Source: Campylobacter concisus
GTDB lineage: Bacteria; Campylobacterota; Campylobacteria; Campylobacterales; Campylobacteraceae
Length of the DNA stretch: 64,000 nt
Direction of reading: 5' to 3'
Assembly: GCF_003048905.1 (NCBI RefSeq)
Contig: NZ_PIRO01000003.1
Location: 62,001 to 126,000 of the forward strand
Part shown: positions 17,943 through 29,100 of the stretch, piece after piece
Layout: every line of letters begins with the position of its first letter
Numbering within the stretch: the first letter of the stretch is position 1
Position numbers and translations under genes: made by a program
The notes under the pieces: model-generated
Database searches by the model: none
Told to the model about the DNA's origin: nothing
Seen by the model: the letters and a program-made list of their open reading frames with translations, nothing else

Positions 17943-19187
17943 ATGAATATTCTCATAATAGGAAGTGGCGGCCGCGAATACGCCATTGCTCTAAAACTAA
18001 AAAACGAAAAAAATATAAATTTATACTTTGCACCTGGAAATGGTGCGACCTCACGCCTTGGCGAGAATTTAAATATAAAAGACTTTTATGAGCTTGCAAA
18101 ATTTGCTAAACAAAATGATATTGCCCTAACTATCGTAGGCCCTGAAGCGCCTCTTAGCGAAGGCGTGGTAGATATCTTTAAAAAAGAGGGCTTGCTTATA
18201 TTTGGACCAAGCAAGGCAGCTGCTAGACTTGAGGCTAGCAAGGCGTATATGAAGGACTTTTTAGCTAGAAATAACATAAAAACCGCAAGATATTTAAATA
18301 CAGATGATAAAGAAAAAGCATTTAAATTTATCGATACTCTAAGCGTACCAATGGTCGTAAAGGCCGATGGACTTTGCGCTGGAAAAGGCGTAATAATCGC
18401 AAACTCTAAAGAGGAGGCCAAAGAGGCAGTTAGTGACATGCTAAGCGGAGCTAGCTTTGGTGATGCTGGTAAATTTGTGGTGGTTGAAGAGTTTTTAAAC
18501 GGCTTTGAGCTGAGCTTTTTTGCTATTTGTGACGGCGAAAATTTTGTAAGTTTGCCAGTGGCACAAGATCATAAACGTCTGCTTGATAATGACGAAGGTC
18601 CAAATACTGGCGGTATGGGCGCTTATGCTCCAAGTCCGCTTGCTTCAAAAGAGCTGATAAAAAGAGTCGAAGAAGAGGTGGTAAAGCCTACACTAAAAGG
18701 GATGAAAAACGATGGCAGTCCGTTTTGTGGAGTCCTTTTTGTAGGACTTATGATCGTGAAAAATGAGCCTTATGTACTTGAGTTTAACGTAAGATTTGGC
18801 GATCCTGAATGCGAGGTCTTGATGCCGTTAATTGACGGAAATCTAAGCGAAATTTTACTAAATGCTGCAAAGGGCGAGCTAAAGCCTATTAGTTTAAAAG
18901 ATGAATTTGCGGTTGGTGTCGTAATGGCTAGTAAGGACTATCCGTATAAAAGTAGCCCAAAAGCTAAAATTTCAGTTTTAAATGATGTAAAAGATGCTCA
19001 CATCGCTTATGCTGGTGTTAGTGAGCAAGATGGAGAAATTTACGCAGATGGTGGCAGAGTATTAGTCTGTGTGGCCACTGCGCAGAGCATAAAAGAGGCA
19101 CGTGATAGAGCTTATGAGCTTTGCGAAAATGTAAAATTTGACGGAGCGCACTATAGAAAAGATATTGCCTGGCAGGCATTAAAATGA
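17943..19187 (+). CDS. purD: phosphoribosylamine-glycine ligase
   Basis: An ATP-grasp enzyme of 414 residues that joins glycine to phosphoribosylamine in purine synthesis. It begins [20 protein letters not shown], has [19 protein letters not shown] near 60, the ATP-grasp segment [20 protein letters not shown] near 135, the substrate loop [20 protein letters not shown] near 211, and [18 protein letters not shown] near 280. All are standard PurD landmarks. GGAG at 17934-17937 precedes the ATG. It opens a run of tightly spaced genes to pnp and overlaps the RDD gene as ATGA. Confidence 0.97.
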   Translation: MNILIIGSGGREYAIALKLKNEKNINLYFAPGNGATSRLGENLNIKDFYELAKFAKQNDIALTIVGPEAPLSEGVVDIFKKEGLLIFGPSKAAARLEASKAYMKDFLARNNIKTARYLNTDDKEKAFKFIDTLSVPMVVKADGLCAGKGVIIANSKEEAKEAVSDMLSGASFGDAGKFVVVEEFLNGFELSFFAICDGENFVSLPVAQDHKRLLDNDEGPNTGGMGAYAPSPLASKELIKRVEEEVVKPTLKGMKNDGSPFCGVLFVGLMIVKNEPYVLEFNVRFGDPECEVLMPLIDGNLSEILLNAAKGELKPISLKDEFAVGVVMASKDYPYKSSPKAKISVLNDVKDAHIAYAGVSEQDGEIYADGGRVLVCVATAQSIKEARDRAYELCENVKFDGAHYRKDIAWQALK

Positions 19188-19633
19188 GTATGCAGTTAGT
19201 TGAAAAACTTGAAAAAGAAGAAATTTCGCTAGCGCCATTTTCAAAAAGAGTGCTAGCTTACTCAATTGATGAATGTATCGTTTCTTTTTTGTTTTTGATC
19301 ATTTACTGGGATGCCTTTTTGTCGGTTATGAGCTATGATGAAGCCAGAAATTTGACCTTAAATTTCTTTTGGCAAATAGTCGCACTAAAGATTATTTATC
19401 ATGCATTTTTTGTTTGGTATTATGGCGCGAGTCTTGGACAAATGCTAACAAAGACGATGTGCATTAATGTAGAAATTTTAGATAGACCAAATTTTATTTC
19501 AAGCCTAGTAAGGGCGATTTTTAGGTTGGTTAGTGAAGCTTGTTTTTATCTTGGTTTTGCATGGGCATTTGCAAATCCAGCTAGGCAGACTTGGCAAGAC
19601 AAAATAGCAAAAACAGTGGTGATAAATGCGTAA
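19184..19633 (+). CDS. RDD family membrane protein
   Basis: A small membrane protein of 149 residues. The RDD hallmark segment is [20 protein letters not shown] near 19 (Arg and Asp in the first helix), with [19 protein letters not shown] near 81 and [15 protein letters not shown] at the end. Three membrane helices are likely. The biochemical role of RDD proteins is largely unsettled, though some act in Na+ or solute transport. It overlaps purD by 4 bases and lptD by 8, so it is embedded in the operon. Confidence 0.82.
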   Translation: MSMQLVEKLEKEEISLAPFSKRVLAYSIDECIVSFLFLIIYWDAFLSVMSYDEARNLTLNFFWQIVALKIIYHAFFVWYYGASLGQMLTKTMCINVEILDRPNFISSLVRAIFRLVSEACFYLGFAWAFANPARQTWQDKIAKTVVINA

Positions 19634-21785
19634 AATTTTATTTTTAGTTCCGGTTTGTATTTTAAATCTAAGTGCAGCTGTGCAAGATGTGCAGCTTTTG
19701 GCCGATGATGTAAAGCAAGATAAAGGCATCGTAACAGCAAACAAAAACGTCGTTGTATATTCACAAGATTACCTTGTGACAGCTGATTGTGCTGTGTATG
19801 ATCAAAATAATTCGGTTATCGAGCTATTTGGTAACGTCAACATGATGAAAGGAAAGAGCGAAGTCTCTCGCTCAAACTATGCAAAGTTAAATTTAAAAAA
19901 TAATGACACTGCTTTTGAATCGCTTTTTATGATGAATAAAGACATGGAAGTGTGGATGAGAAGCGATGAGAGCAGCTCTGACAGTGAGTACTATAGAGTA
20001 AAAAAGGCGATGGTTTCAAGCTGTAATGTCCAAGATCCTGACTGGAGTATCACCTCAAGCTCAGCTACGCTAAATAAACAAAGCAAATTTTTACATCTTT
20101 TTAACCCAGTCTTTCGTATAGCTAATGTGCCAGTTTTTTATTTGCCATATTTTGGTTTTTCAACAGATACCACAAGAAGAACAGGTCTTTTGCCACCTGA
20201 GCTTGGATACGGAAAATCTGAAGGTTTTTATTACAAACAGCCGATTTATTTTGCACCTTATAATGAGTGGGACTTCGAGCTTGATCCGCAGATAAGAACA
20301 AACAGAGGCGCTGGAATTTATGGTGCGTTTAGATTTACTGAGTCGCCTGATTCAAGGGGCGAAATCAGCTTTGGCTCATTTACTGATAAAAACAGCTACC
20401 AAGCCAAGCAAAAAGGAGAGACTTCAAATAAGGCCGAACTAAAAAATAAAACACATAAAGGCATTGGACTAAAATACGAAAGAGATAAGCTTATAAGATA
20501 CCTTAGCGAAGCGGATTTGCAAGAGGGAATTTGGATAGATGCAACGAAGCTAAATGATATAGATTATTTAAATTTAAAGGGCAGAGATGATGATTATGAT
20601 TCGCTTGTAACTTCTAAATTTAACTATTTCATCGCAAACGATGATCATTATTTTGGTGCTTATGCAAAATACTACATAGACACTGAAAAAATTGGCTCAA
20701 AAAATGAGAACAAAGACACGCTTCAAGAGCTTCCGTCGCTTCAGTATCATAAATTTACAGATGATATTGTCTTGCCAAATATCTTATATTCACTCGATCT
20801 TCAGTCACATAGATATGATAGAAAGATAGGAGTTAGAGCAACTCAGTATGAATTTGCACTTCCAGCTTCAGTGCATGTGCCACTGCTTGATGATAGTTTA
20901 ACGTTTTCATTTTACGAGTACCTATACGCTTCAAGAATAAATTACGAGAATAAGATAAATTTATTTGATGATAAAAGAGAAGATAAGCATACAAATTTTG
21001 TAAATAATTACCACAAATTTACCATTCACACTGATCTTGCAAAAGCGTATGAAAGCTTTTATCACACTTTAAATTTTGGAGCTGAATACCTACTGCCAGG
21101 CTATAGAAAAGGAAATTTAGATGATGAGTTTATCTATGATAAAAATCTAAATGAGTATGAAAATTTCTTGACTCAAGGGCAGAGCAAGGAAGAAATTTCT
21201 GGTTATTTGACTCAGTATTTCTTTAACTCTAATGGTAGAAAGATTATAAAACATAGTATTTCTCAAGGATATTACACAAAAGAAGATGAATATTCGAATT
21301 TAAAAAATGCTATCTATCTATATCCATTTGAAAATTTAAGCCTTTATAATAAGCTTGAGTATTCACACAAGAGCAAAGAGCTTAAAAAGATACAAAGTGG
21401 ATTTTCATACACAAATGATTTATTTTGGCTAAATATGCTTCACACCATGAAGAAAAATGATAGCAAAATAAAAAATAGTGCGACAAAAGATAGCTATTTT
21501 ACAAGTGGTCTTGGAGTAAAATTACCTCATCAGTATAGTCTTATTGGCGGCTGGCAATATGATATTGAGCGAAGCTACACAAAAAGCTGGAGAGTTGGCG
21601 TGCTTCATCAAAGAAAATGCTGGAATTACGGGATAATTTATCAACAAGATGTCGAGCCAACAACGACAATAAACGGCTCAGCATCAACTAGAAAAAATGG
21701 TATTTATTTCACGATAAATTTCTATCCAATGGGTGGTTTGCACTATGACTTTTCGCAAAGCAGTACAAAATCGAGTGCCAACTAA
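19626..21785 (+). CDS. lptD: LPS-assembly outer membrane protein LptD
   Basis: A 719-residue outer membrane protein with a signal peptide ending near LNLSA. Residues 20-105 form the LptA/OstA-like jellyroll (LLADDVKQDKGIVTANKNVV). A beta-barrel rich in aromatic, alternating sequence follows, including the conserved strip VPVFYLPYFGFSTDTTRRTG near 175 and LLPPELGYGKSEGFYYKQPI near 195. It inserts lipopolysaccharide or lipooligosaccharide into the outer leaflet with LptE. It lies between the RDD gene and the phosphoribosyltransferase gene, with its stop immediately before the next ATG. An LptM-like lipoprotein is encoded at 8985. Confidence 0.9.
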   Translation: MRKILFLVPVCILNLSAAVQDVQLLADDVKQDKGIVTANKNVVVYSQDYLVTADCAVYDQNNSVIELFGNVNMMKGKSEVSRSNYAKLNLKNNDTAFESLFMMNKDMEVWMRSDESSSDSEYYRVKKAMVSSCNVQDPDWSITSSSATLNKQSKFLHLFNPVFRIANVPVFYLPYFGFSTDTTRRTGLLPPELGYGKSEGFYYKQPIYFAPYNEWDFELDPQIRTNRGAGIYGAFRFTESPDSRGEISFGSFTDKNSYQAKQKGETSNKAELKNKTHKGIGLKYERDKLIRYLSEADLQEGIWIDATKLNDIDYLNLKGRDDDYDSLVTSKFNYFIANDDHYFGAYAKYYIDTEKIGSKNENKDTLQELPSLQYHKFTDDIVLPNILYSLDLQSHRYDRKIGVRATQYEFALPASVHVPLLDDSLTFSFYEYLYASRINYENKINLFDDKREDKHTNFVNNYHKFTIHTDLAKAYESFYHTLNFGAEYLLPGYRKGNLDDEFIYDKNLNEYENFLTQGQSKEEISGYLTQYFFNSNGRKIIKHSISQGYYTKEDEYSNLKNAIYLYPFENLSLYNKLEYSHKSKELKKIQSGFSYTNDLFWLNMLHTMKKNDSKIKNSATKDSYFTSGLGVKLPHQYSLIGGWQYDIERSYTKSWRVGVLHQRKCWNYGIIYQQDVEPTTTINGSASTRKNGIYFTINFYPMGGLHYDFSQSSTKSSAN

Positions 21786-22484
21786 ATGATAACGGCTAAA
21801 TTTAAGGATCAGTTAGAGGCAGCTAGCAAGCTAATTGAAATTTTGCCAAAAAAAGAACTCGTAGATAAAAAGACGATAGTTGTTTGTATGTCGCTTGAGT
21901 CAGTTATACTCACAGATGCAGTTTGTAGAAGTTTAAATTTAAGCTACGAGATGCTCTTTAGCGAGCCAATACCTGCCCCAAATAATAGCGAATGCGACGT
22001 TGCAATAGTTAGCGAGACAGAAGATATAGTATTAAATGATAAGCTTATAAAAGCTTTTAATATAAGCTATGACTATATTTACGGCGAAGCACATAGAAAA
22101 TATGAAGAGAAAATTTTAAAAAATGTTTATAAATACCGAAAAGGAAATTTGATAGGAGAGCTAAAAGATAAAAATATTCTACTAATCGATGAGGGGTGTG
22201 AGACTGGTATGACGGCACTCATTTGCATAAAGACGTTGCTTGATGTGAAGGTAAAATCCATCTCATACGCAACGCCAGTGATTGCTACTGACGTCTTTAT
22301 AAATTTAAATGATATGGTTGATGAAATTTACACGATAAACAAGATCGTTGATTTTATCGATGTGGATTCGTATTACGAGAAAAAGATCGAAGCTACGAGT
22401 GAGCGTATCATGTCAATATTAGAAGAGAGCCCTTATTATTTGCCGTTACAAAAACAACAAGGAGATAAAAATAATGCAATATAG
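21786..22484 (+). CDS. phosphoribosyltransferase-fold protein
   Basis: A soluble protein of 232 residues. The segment [20 protein letters not shown] near 132 is the PRPP-binding loop of type I phosphoribosyltransferases (hydrophobic strand, two acidic residues, then Gly-x-Thr-Gly-like turn), and [20 protein letters not shown] near 36 fits the first helix of that fold. The nucleobase or other substrate is unknown, and the acidic pair reads DE, which is usual. It sits directly after lptD and overlaps pnp by 11 bases. From memory the same arrangement occurs in C. jejuni (Cj1252), so the linkage to pnp may be meaningful for RNA or nucleotide turnover. Confidence 0.75.
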   Translation: MITAKFKDQLEAASKLIEILPKKELVDKKTIVVCMSLESVILTDAVCRSLNLSYEMLFSEPIPAPNNSECDVAIVSETEDIVLNDKLIKAFNISYDYIYGEAHRKYEEKILKNVYKYRKGNLIGELKDKNILLIDEGCETGMTALICIKTLLDVKVKSISYATPVIATDVFINLNDMVDEIYTINKIVDFIDVDSYYEKKIEATSERIMSILEESPYYLPLQKQQGDKNNAI

Positions 22485-24672
22485 TATAGAAGTCAATAAT
22501 CAGGTTGAAATTTTTGACCTTAATAAAGTAGCAAAACAAGCTAGCGGAGCAGTGCTTTTAAGGGTAAAAAATACCGTCGTTTTAGCAACTGTTGCCAGAG
22601 AAGACACACAAGTTGAGGAGGATTTTTTACCTCTAACGGTGCAGTACATCGAAAAAGCTTACGCCGCTGGAAAAATTCCTGGCGGTTATGTTAAGCGCGA
22701 GACAAAGCCAGGCGACTTTGAAACGCTAACAGCTCGCATCATCGATAGATCTCTTAGACCGCTCTTTCCAAAAGGTTACGCATATCCAACTCAAATAGTT
22801 GTAATGGTGCTTTCAGCTGATCCTGAGGTTGATTTGCAAGTTGTTAGCCTAAATGCGGCTTCAGTTGCACTATATCTTAGCGACATCCCTGTAAATCGCC
22901 CAGTTTGTGGCGTGAGAGTTGGCTATATAGATGAAAAATTTGTGATCAATCCAAGCAACTCTGAGCTAAAACAAAGTGCGATAGATCTTTATGTAGCTGG
23001 TACAAAAGATGAGCTTTTGATGATCGAGATGAGAAGCTTGCCTCAGCAAACTACGCAGCTTATCCCGATGGTTGCGATCGAGCCGATGATAGATCCGAGC
23101 TTAAGTGATAGCATGGCTCAAAAACAGCTAATGAACGAATTTAGCGAAGATATGATGGTTGAAGCGATTGATTTTGCTGGTAAGGCGATATTAAGAGCTA
23201 GTAGTGCTTACGAAGAAGCTTTCAAAGAGCATAAAAAAGAGGACGCTACGCTTGAGCTAAAACCTGAGATAGAAAATGAAAATATAGCTATTTATATCGA
23301 TAAATTTTATAAAGCTGAAGTCAAAAACGCGATCAATCAAATGGCAAAAAGCGAGCGAGCGAGCGAACTTAGCAAGATCGCTAAACAAATTTCAAGCGAT
23401 GAGGTAGCTCAAAAAGAGGGCTGGGACGAGGCTGTCATCACAAATGTCCTTGGCAAATATAAAAAGAAAATCGTTAGAGAGCAGATAATAAATGAAGGTG
23501 TAAGAGCCGATGGACGTGGGCTTGAAGAGGTTAGACCTATTAGTATCGAAACAAACGTGCTTCCAAATGCACATGGCTCATGCCTCTTTACAAGAGGACA
23601 GACACAAGCCCTAGTTGTCACTACTCTTGGCACTGACAGTGACGCTCAAATGTATGACATCCTCACTGAAAAAGTACCTTTTGTAGAAAAATTTATGTTT
23701 AACTACAACTTCCCAGGCTTTAGCGTAGGTGAGGCAAGCCCACTAAAAGCTCCTGGTAGACGTGAGCTTGGACATGGAAATTTAGCCAAACGTGCCCTTA
23801 CACCAAGTATCGATCTAGCTTCGCCATACACAATAAGAGTCGTTTCAGAAATTTTAGAGAGTAACGGCTCAAGCTCTATGGCTAGCGTTTGCGGTGGCTC
23901 GCTTGCACTTAGAGCAGCTGGCATAAATACTTTAAAACTTGTCGCAGGTGTCGCTATGGGATTAATATTTGAAGGCGATAAACACGCAGTGCTAACAGAT
24001 ATCATGGGGCTTGAAGATCACGATGGCGATATGGACTTTAAAGTAGCAGGTACAAGCGATGGTATCACGGCACTTCAGATGGATATTAAACTTGGTGGCA
24101 TTAGTTTAGAAGTGTTAAAAGAGGCACTTTATCAAGCAAAACGTGGTAGAGAGCATATCTTATCTTTGATGGCAGAAGCGGATAAAAATATAAAAATAAA
24201 TGAAGATGTGCTTCCAAAGCTTGAACTATTTAGTGTTGATCCAAGCAAGATCGTAGACATCATCGGACAAGCTGGAAAAACCATAAAAGAGATCATTGAG
24301 AAATTTGAGGTTTCAATCGATCTTGATAGAGAAAAAGGTGAAGTTAAAATCGCAGGTGGTGCAAAGAAAAATGTCGATGCTGCAAAAGATTACATCATCT
24401 CTATCACTTCAAAAGACAATGGACGTTCATTTGGCAAAAAGCCGTTTAAACACGACAAAGAGCGTTCAAAACCAAATTTTAATATCGGTGATGAGTTTTT
24501 GGGAACTGTAAAGAGTGTGGTTGATTTTGGTGTATTTATCGAGCTAAAAGATGGCATTGATGGCTTGCTTCACATCTCAAAGATAAAAACCCCATTAAAC
24601 GTAGGTGATCAGGTCAAAGTATGTGTGAGTGAGCAAAAAGGAAATAAAATTTCGCTCTCTTTAGTTGAATAA
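22474..24672 (+). CDS. pnp: polyribonucleotide nucleotidyltransferase (PNPase)
   Basis: A 732-residue phosphorolytic 3'-5' exoribonuclease. Two RNase PH domains flank a helical linker: [20 protein letters not shown] near 70 in the first, and [20 protein letters not shown] near 344 plus the catalytic [20 protein letters not shown] near 414 in the second. A KH domain follows (about 590-645, with [20 protein letters not shown]) and an S1 domain at the end (about 668-730, [15 protein letters not shown] and DGLLHISKI). Complete and typical. In Campylobacter PNPase is important for cold growth and RNA decay. Confidence 0.97.
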   Translation: MQYSIEVNNQVEIFDLNKVAKQASGAVLLRVKNTVVLATVAREDTQVEEDFLPLTVQYIEKAYAAGKIPGGYVKRETKPGDFETLTARIIDRSLRPLFPKGYAYPTQIVVMVLSADPEVDLQVVSLNAASVALYLSDIPVNRPVCGVRVGYIDEKFVINPSNSELKQSAIDLYVAGTKDELLMIEMRSLPQQTTQLIPMVAIEPMIDPSLSDSMAQKQLMNEFSEDMMVEAIDFAGKAILRASSAYEEAFKEHKKEDATLELKPEIENENIAIYIDKFYKAEVKNAINQMAKSERASELSKIAKQISSDEVAQKEGWDEAVITNVLGKYKKKIVREQIINEGVRADGRGLEEVRPISIETNVLPNAHGSCLFTRGQTQALVVTTLGTDSDAQMYDILTEKVPFVEKFMFNYNFPGFSVGEASPLKAPGRRELGHGNLAKRALTPSIDLASPYTIRVVSEILESNGSSSMASVCGGSLALRAAGINTLKLVAGVAMGLIFEGDKHAVLTDIMGLEDHDGDMDFKVAGTSDGITALQMDIKLGGISLEVLKEALYQAKRGREHILSLMAEADKNIKINEDVLPKLELFSVDPSKIVDIIGQAGKTIKEIIEKFEVSIDLDREKGEVKIAGGAKKNVDAAKDYIISITSKDNGRSFGKKPFKHDKERSKPNFNIGDEFLGTVKSVVDFGVFIELKDGIDGLLHISKIKTPLNVGDQVKVCVSEQKGNKISLSLVE

Positions 24673-24686
24673 ATTTTAAAGGATAG

Positions 24687-25541
24687 ATGATGAAATACAA
24701 AAAGTTGCTTTTTCCAATAGGAGCTGGAGACGATATCGAGCCAAGAATTTATGGTGCCCTAAAGGTTGCTCAGTGGTTTAACACACATATGGAAATTATG
24801 ACTTGTCAGCTTGACCCAAGCGTAGTTTATAATATGAAAATGACGCTTCGTGGAGGAGTGCTTTTTGAAGAATTTCTAAAATCAGCTAAATCTGAACTAG
24901 CTGTCGAGCATGAAGAGAATGAGAAAATTTTCAATAAAATTTGTGCTGAGCTTGGCATAAAAGTAACTAGTGAAATCATTGAAGATGTTTGCACTGCAAA
25001 TTTTACGATTCACAGTGGCAAAAGAAGCGCGATAGTGGAGCAAGAGAGTAAATTTTGCGATCTAGTGGTGGCTGCTGTGCCACTTGATGGAAAGATCACT
25101 GGTACATTTGAGTCAGCTGTTTTAAAAAGTGGTAAAAATGCGATTGTAATACCTAGAAAAATGCGTGAGTTTAAAGCCGATAATATCCTCGTTAGCTGGA
25201 CTGGTACGACGCAAAGTTCAAGGGCACTAACAGGCTCGATCGATCTTTTAAAAAAGGCAAAAAAGGTTCAGTGCATTACCTCAAAAGCAAGTCTTGGCGA
25301 TAATGCTGAACTAAATCTTAAGAAGCTTGAAGAGTACTTCAAAATTCATGGCATATCAGCCACTTTTGAAGTGATTGCTACCACGATGATACCTGGTGAA
25401 GCGCTTTTAAAAGCAGCTATTGATAGAAATGCTGATCTAATCGTTGCTAGCAGATATGGTGAAAATGGTCTTATGGAAATGGTGCTTGGTGGCACTTCAA
25501 GATTTTTCTTAGAACACACAAATATCCCAGTTTATTTATAA
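24687..25541 (+). CDS. universal stress protein family, tandem Usp domains
   Basis: A 284-residue protein made of two Usp-like alpha/beta halves. The first begins YKKLLFPIGAGDDIE. The second ends with the nucleotide-binding-type signature DLIVASRYGENGLMEMVLGG near 251, followed by TSRFFLEHTNIPVYL, the classic Usp C-terminus. The start used is ATG 24687; a TTG-free AAAGGATAG ribosome site lies just upstream. It follows pnp by 14 bases and probably ends that operon, since a strong terminator comes next. Usp proteins act in stress survival, but the ligand here is unknown. Confidence 0.85.
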   Translation: MMKYKKLLFPIGAGDDIEPRIYGALKVAQWFNTHMEIMTCQLDPSVVYNMKMTLRGGVLFEEFLKSAKSELAVEHEENEKIFNKICAELGIKVTSEIIEDVCTANFTIHSGKRSAIVEQESKFCDLVVAAVPLDGKITGTFESAVLKSGKNAIVIPRKMREFKADNILVSWTGTTQSSRALTGSIDLLKKAKKVQCITSKASLGDNAELNLKKLEEYFKIHGISATFEVIATTMIPGEALLKAAIDRNADLIVASRYGENGLMEMVLGGTSRFFLEHTNIPVYL

Positions 25542-25543
25542 TG

Positions 25544-25575
25544 GATTGCGGCTTAGTCCGCGATCTAATTCTTTT
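25544..25575 (+). terminator. intrinsic terminator after the stress-protein gene
   Basis: GATTGCGG and CCGCGATC pair (one G-U) around CTTAGT, followed by TAATTCTTTT. It starts 3 bases after the stop codon. Confidence 0.8.
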
Positions 25576-25605
25576 AAATTTATCTTTTTGATTTGCTAAT
25601 TTTTG

Positions 25606-25701
25606 TTCACTCGCAAGAATTGACTACTAAATTTTGACTTCACTGACCGCTTAACTCAAATTTTAGAGCTAAAGTTACTCGTTCATAAAATTCTAAAATT
25701 T
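25606..25701. repeat. imperfect direct repeat, copy A
   Basis: About 96 bases beginning TTCACTCGCAAGAATTGACT and ending TTCATAAAATTCTAAAATTT. By eye it matches copy B at roughly three quarters of positions, with long identical blocks such as CACTCGCAAGA, TTGACTACT and TTACTCGTTCATAAA. Confidence 0.7.
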
Positions 25702-25786
25702 GTTCAACACTTGTCTGATGATAAAGCGCATGCAGTGCACTAGCACATTTGCATGCACCTCTAACGTGCGATGGGATCGAGGGATC

Positions 25787-25867
25787 TAAAGGGAGATAAG
25801 GGGACGGCTTTGCTTCGCAGGCTCGCAACTGCAAGCAGACCGTAACTTGAGTCCCCTTGTCTTCCTT
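25787..25867. repeat. long palindromic element
   Basis: AAAGGGAGATAAGGGGAC at 25787-25804 pairs with GTCCCCTTGTCTTCCTTT at 25850-25867 over 18 bases, with only two G-U pairs in RNA. The 45-base centre holds a second hairpin of TGCTTCGCAG with CTGCAAGCA. It could be a structured RNA or a REP/MITE-like palindrome. Confidence 0.65.
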
Positions 25868-25945
25868 TTGAATAAAAGAGTTTATAAATTTAAAGTTGGG
25901 ATTTCAAAAATAGAATTTTTCTATTTTTCAAATTTTAAAACTTCA

Positions 25946-26038
25946 CTCACTCGCAAGAGTTGACTACTGATTTTAAGTCTCGCAAAGCTTGCCACTCAAA
26001 TCAGAGCTGAAATTACTCGTTCATAAATTTTAAAATTT
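25946..26038. repeat. imperfect direct repeat, copy B
   Basis: About 93 bases beginning CTCACTCGCAAGAGTTGACT and ending ATAAATTTTAAAATTT. It is in the same orientation as copy A and lies 245 bases after the end of that copy. Confidence 0.7.
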
Positions 26039-26195
26039 ACAAGACTTTAATAGCATAGTGCGTCAGATGACAGCGTGCTTCGTTCTTAGCCACAAACTAC
26101 AAATTCTATAAATTTTTAAAGCTCCCATTAAGTTTTCATCAAGCACCTTATTAGCCAAAATTTTGTAAAATCCACTCATTAAAAAAGGATAAAAA

Positions 26196-29100
26196 ATGAG
26201 TGAAAATTCTAGTTTTACGCACCTGCATTTACACACCGAATACTCCCTACTTGACGGAGCGAACAAGATAAAAGAGCTAGCTCACGTGCTTCATGATAGA
26301 GGCGACACAGCAGCGGCTATCACAGATCACGGCAATATGTTTGGAGCGATAGATTTTTACAAGGCGATGAAAAAAGAGGGTATAAAACCACTAATTGGCA
26401 TCGAAGCTTACGTTCATAATGGCGAGCAGCTTGATGACAAGAGTACTAAACAGCGCTTTCACCTTATACTAATCGCCAAAAACGAGACTGGCTATAAAAA
26501 TTTGATGTATCTTAGCTCCATGAGCTACATCGAGGGCTTTTACTATTATCCTCGTATAAATAAAAAAATTTTAAAAGAGCACAGCGAGGGCTTGGTTTGT
26601 AGCTCTGCTTGCTTGCAGGGCGAGGTGAGTTGGCATCTAAATTTAAGCGATCGTAACGTCAAATTTGGCGCTAAAGGCTACGAGAGAGCAAAAGAGGTCG
26701 CACTTGAATATAAAGAAATTTTTGGAGATGACTTTTATCTTGAGATCATGCGTCACGGCATCGGCGATCAAAAACGCATTGATGATGATATTTTACGCAT
26801 CGCCAAAGAGACTGGCATAAAGGTCATCGCCACAAACGATACTCACTACACTTTTAAAGAGCGAGCCGACGCGCATGAGGTTTTTATGTGTATCGCGATG
26901 AACAAAACTTTAGATGATCCAAACCGACTTCGCCACAGCGTCCATGAGTTTTTTGTAAAAAGCAAAGAGCAGATGAGTGAGCTATTTTTAGATATCCCTG
27001 AAGTGATAGAAAATACCCAAGAGATCGTGAATAAGTGCAATCTTGAGATCAAACTTGGCAACCCAACTCCGCCAAATTTTAAATTTACACTTGAATATGC
27101 AAAAGAGAGAAATTTAACACTTCCAGAGCCTGAAAATAGATATAGCTTTAAAAATGATGCTGTGTTTTTTGAATATGAATGCAGAAAGGGGCTTGAAGAG
27201 AGGCTAAAATTTGTCCCTGAAAATTTACATGACGAATATAAAAAACGCCTTGAGATAGAGATTGGCATAATTAATAAAATGAATTTCCCAGGCTATATGA
27301 TGATCGTTTGGGACTTCATAAATGAGGCTAAAAGTAGAGGCGTGCCAGTTGGTCCAGGGCGTGGTTCTGCGGCCGGTAGTTTGGTCGCTTACTCGCTAAA
27401 GATCACTGACCTTGATCCGATCCCATACAACCTACTTTTTGAGAGATTTCTGAACCCAGAGCGTGTTAGCATGCCAGATATCGACGTGGATTTTTGTCAA
27501 AGCAGGCGTGGCGAGATAATTGACTATGTTACGCAAAAATACGGAAAATTTAACGTTGCTGGCGTTATTACATTTGGTAAATTGCTCGCAAAAGGTGTCA
27601 TTAGAGATGTTGCTAGGGTTTGTGATATGCCTTACTCCGAAGCCGATGCGATGGCAAAGCTAATACCTGATGAACTTGGTATTACACTAAAAGATGCTTA
27701 TGAAAAAGAGCCAAAGATAGCTGAGCTAATAAGTCAAAATCCAAAGGCAGCTAAAATTTGGAAATTTGCCCTTGATCTTGAGGGACTAAACAGAAATGCC
27801 GGTCAGCATGCAGCAGGTGTCGTTATCTCAAATGAGGAGCTATGGAACAAAACTCCGCTATTTCGTCAGCCAAATAGCCCAGAAGATCGCTATGTTACGC
27901 AGTATAGCCTTAAATATCTTGAGGATGTTGATTTAATTAAATTCGACTTTCTTGGACTAAAAACACTAACAGTTATCGATAATGCCATAAAGCTCGTTAA
28001 ACAACGAACTGGAAAGGATATCATTTGGGAGCAGATCGATAAAAACGATTCTAATGTTTATAAAATGATACAAAGCGGCCAAGCGATAGGAATTTTCCAA
28101 ATCGAGGGCGAAGGCATGAGAAAGCTAGGAACTAGCTTGCGTCCAGACTGCTTTGAGGACATCGTCGCGATGCTAGCACTCTACCGACCAGGACCGATGG
28201 AAAGTGGTATGCTTGATGACTTTGTCAAAAGAAAACATGGCGAGGCCGAGATAACCTACTCATTTAAAGAGCTTGAGCCGATCCTTGCACCAACATACGG
28301 CGTCATCGTCTATCAAGAGCAAGTTATGCAAATCGTTCAAGCCATAGGCGGCTTTAGCCTTGGCGGGGCGGACCTTGTACGCCGTGCGATGGGTAAAAAG
28401 ATCAAAGAAGAGATGGATAGGCTAAAGGGCGAGTTTGTAAAAGGTGCTGAGGCAAAAGGGCTAAATGGGCAAAAAGCAGACGATCTTTTCGAGCTAATTG
28501 TAAAATTTGCGGGATATGGCTTTAATAAATCTCACTCCGCAGCTTACGCTTATGTTACCTTTCAAACTGCTTATCTTAAGGCTTACTATCCGGCTGAATT
28601 TATGGCCGCACTTCTTACAAGCGAAGAGAGCAACGTCGATAAGATCGTTCGCTATATCGATGAGATAAAACGCATAAATATAGATACTTTGCCACCATCT
28701 ATCAATAAATCAACTAAAGAATTTAGCGTCGTTGAAAATGGCGATCATGACGGCATTATCTTTGGGCTTGGTGCTATTAAAGGTGTTGGTGGAGCGGCTA
28801 TTGAAAACATTATCACTGAGCGTGAAGCAAATGGCGAGTTTAAGAGCATGGATGACTTTGTCTCAAGGATCGATCCATTTAAGGTCAATAAAAAGGTCTT
28901 TGAAAGCCTCATAAAAGCTGGATGTTTTGATGAGTTTGGCTTTAGTCGTAAGATGCTTATGCAAAATGTAGAAAATATCATAGAAGCTTGCAAAAGTGCT
29001 GCTCAGATCCGTAAAAATGCTGTTGAGAGCTTATTTGGTGAAGATGAGAGCATGAACGATGTAAAGATAAATTTTGTCACTATAAATGACGAATTTGACA

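Larger units (their letters stand above)
25576..26195. other. 620-base gene-free region with repeats before dnaE
   Basis: No convincing ORF occurs on either strand. The region holds a direct repeat (25606-25701 and 25946-26038), a long palindrome between the copies (25787-25867) and a GCATGC-containing hairpin-prone stretch near 25728-25756. A TAAAAT -10 candidate at 26166-26171 may drive dnaE. Confidence 0.6.

Noticed and set aside
25640-26266. Minus-strand ORFs in the gap before dnaE
   Set aside because: They run through the repeats and the dnaE 5' end, have no ribosome sites and no protein-like features.
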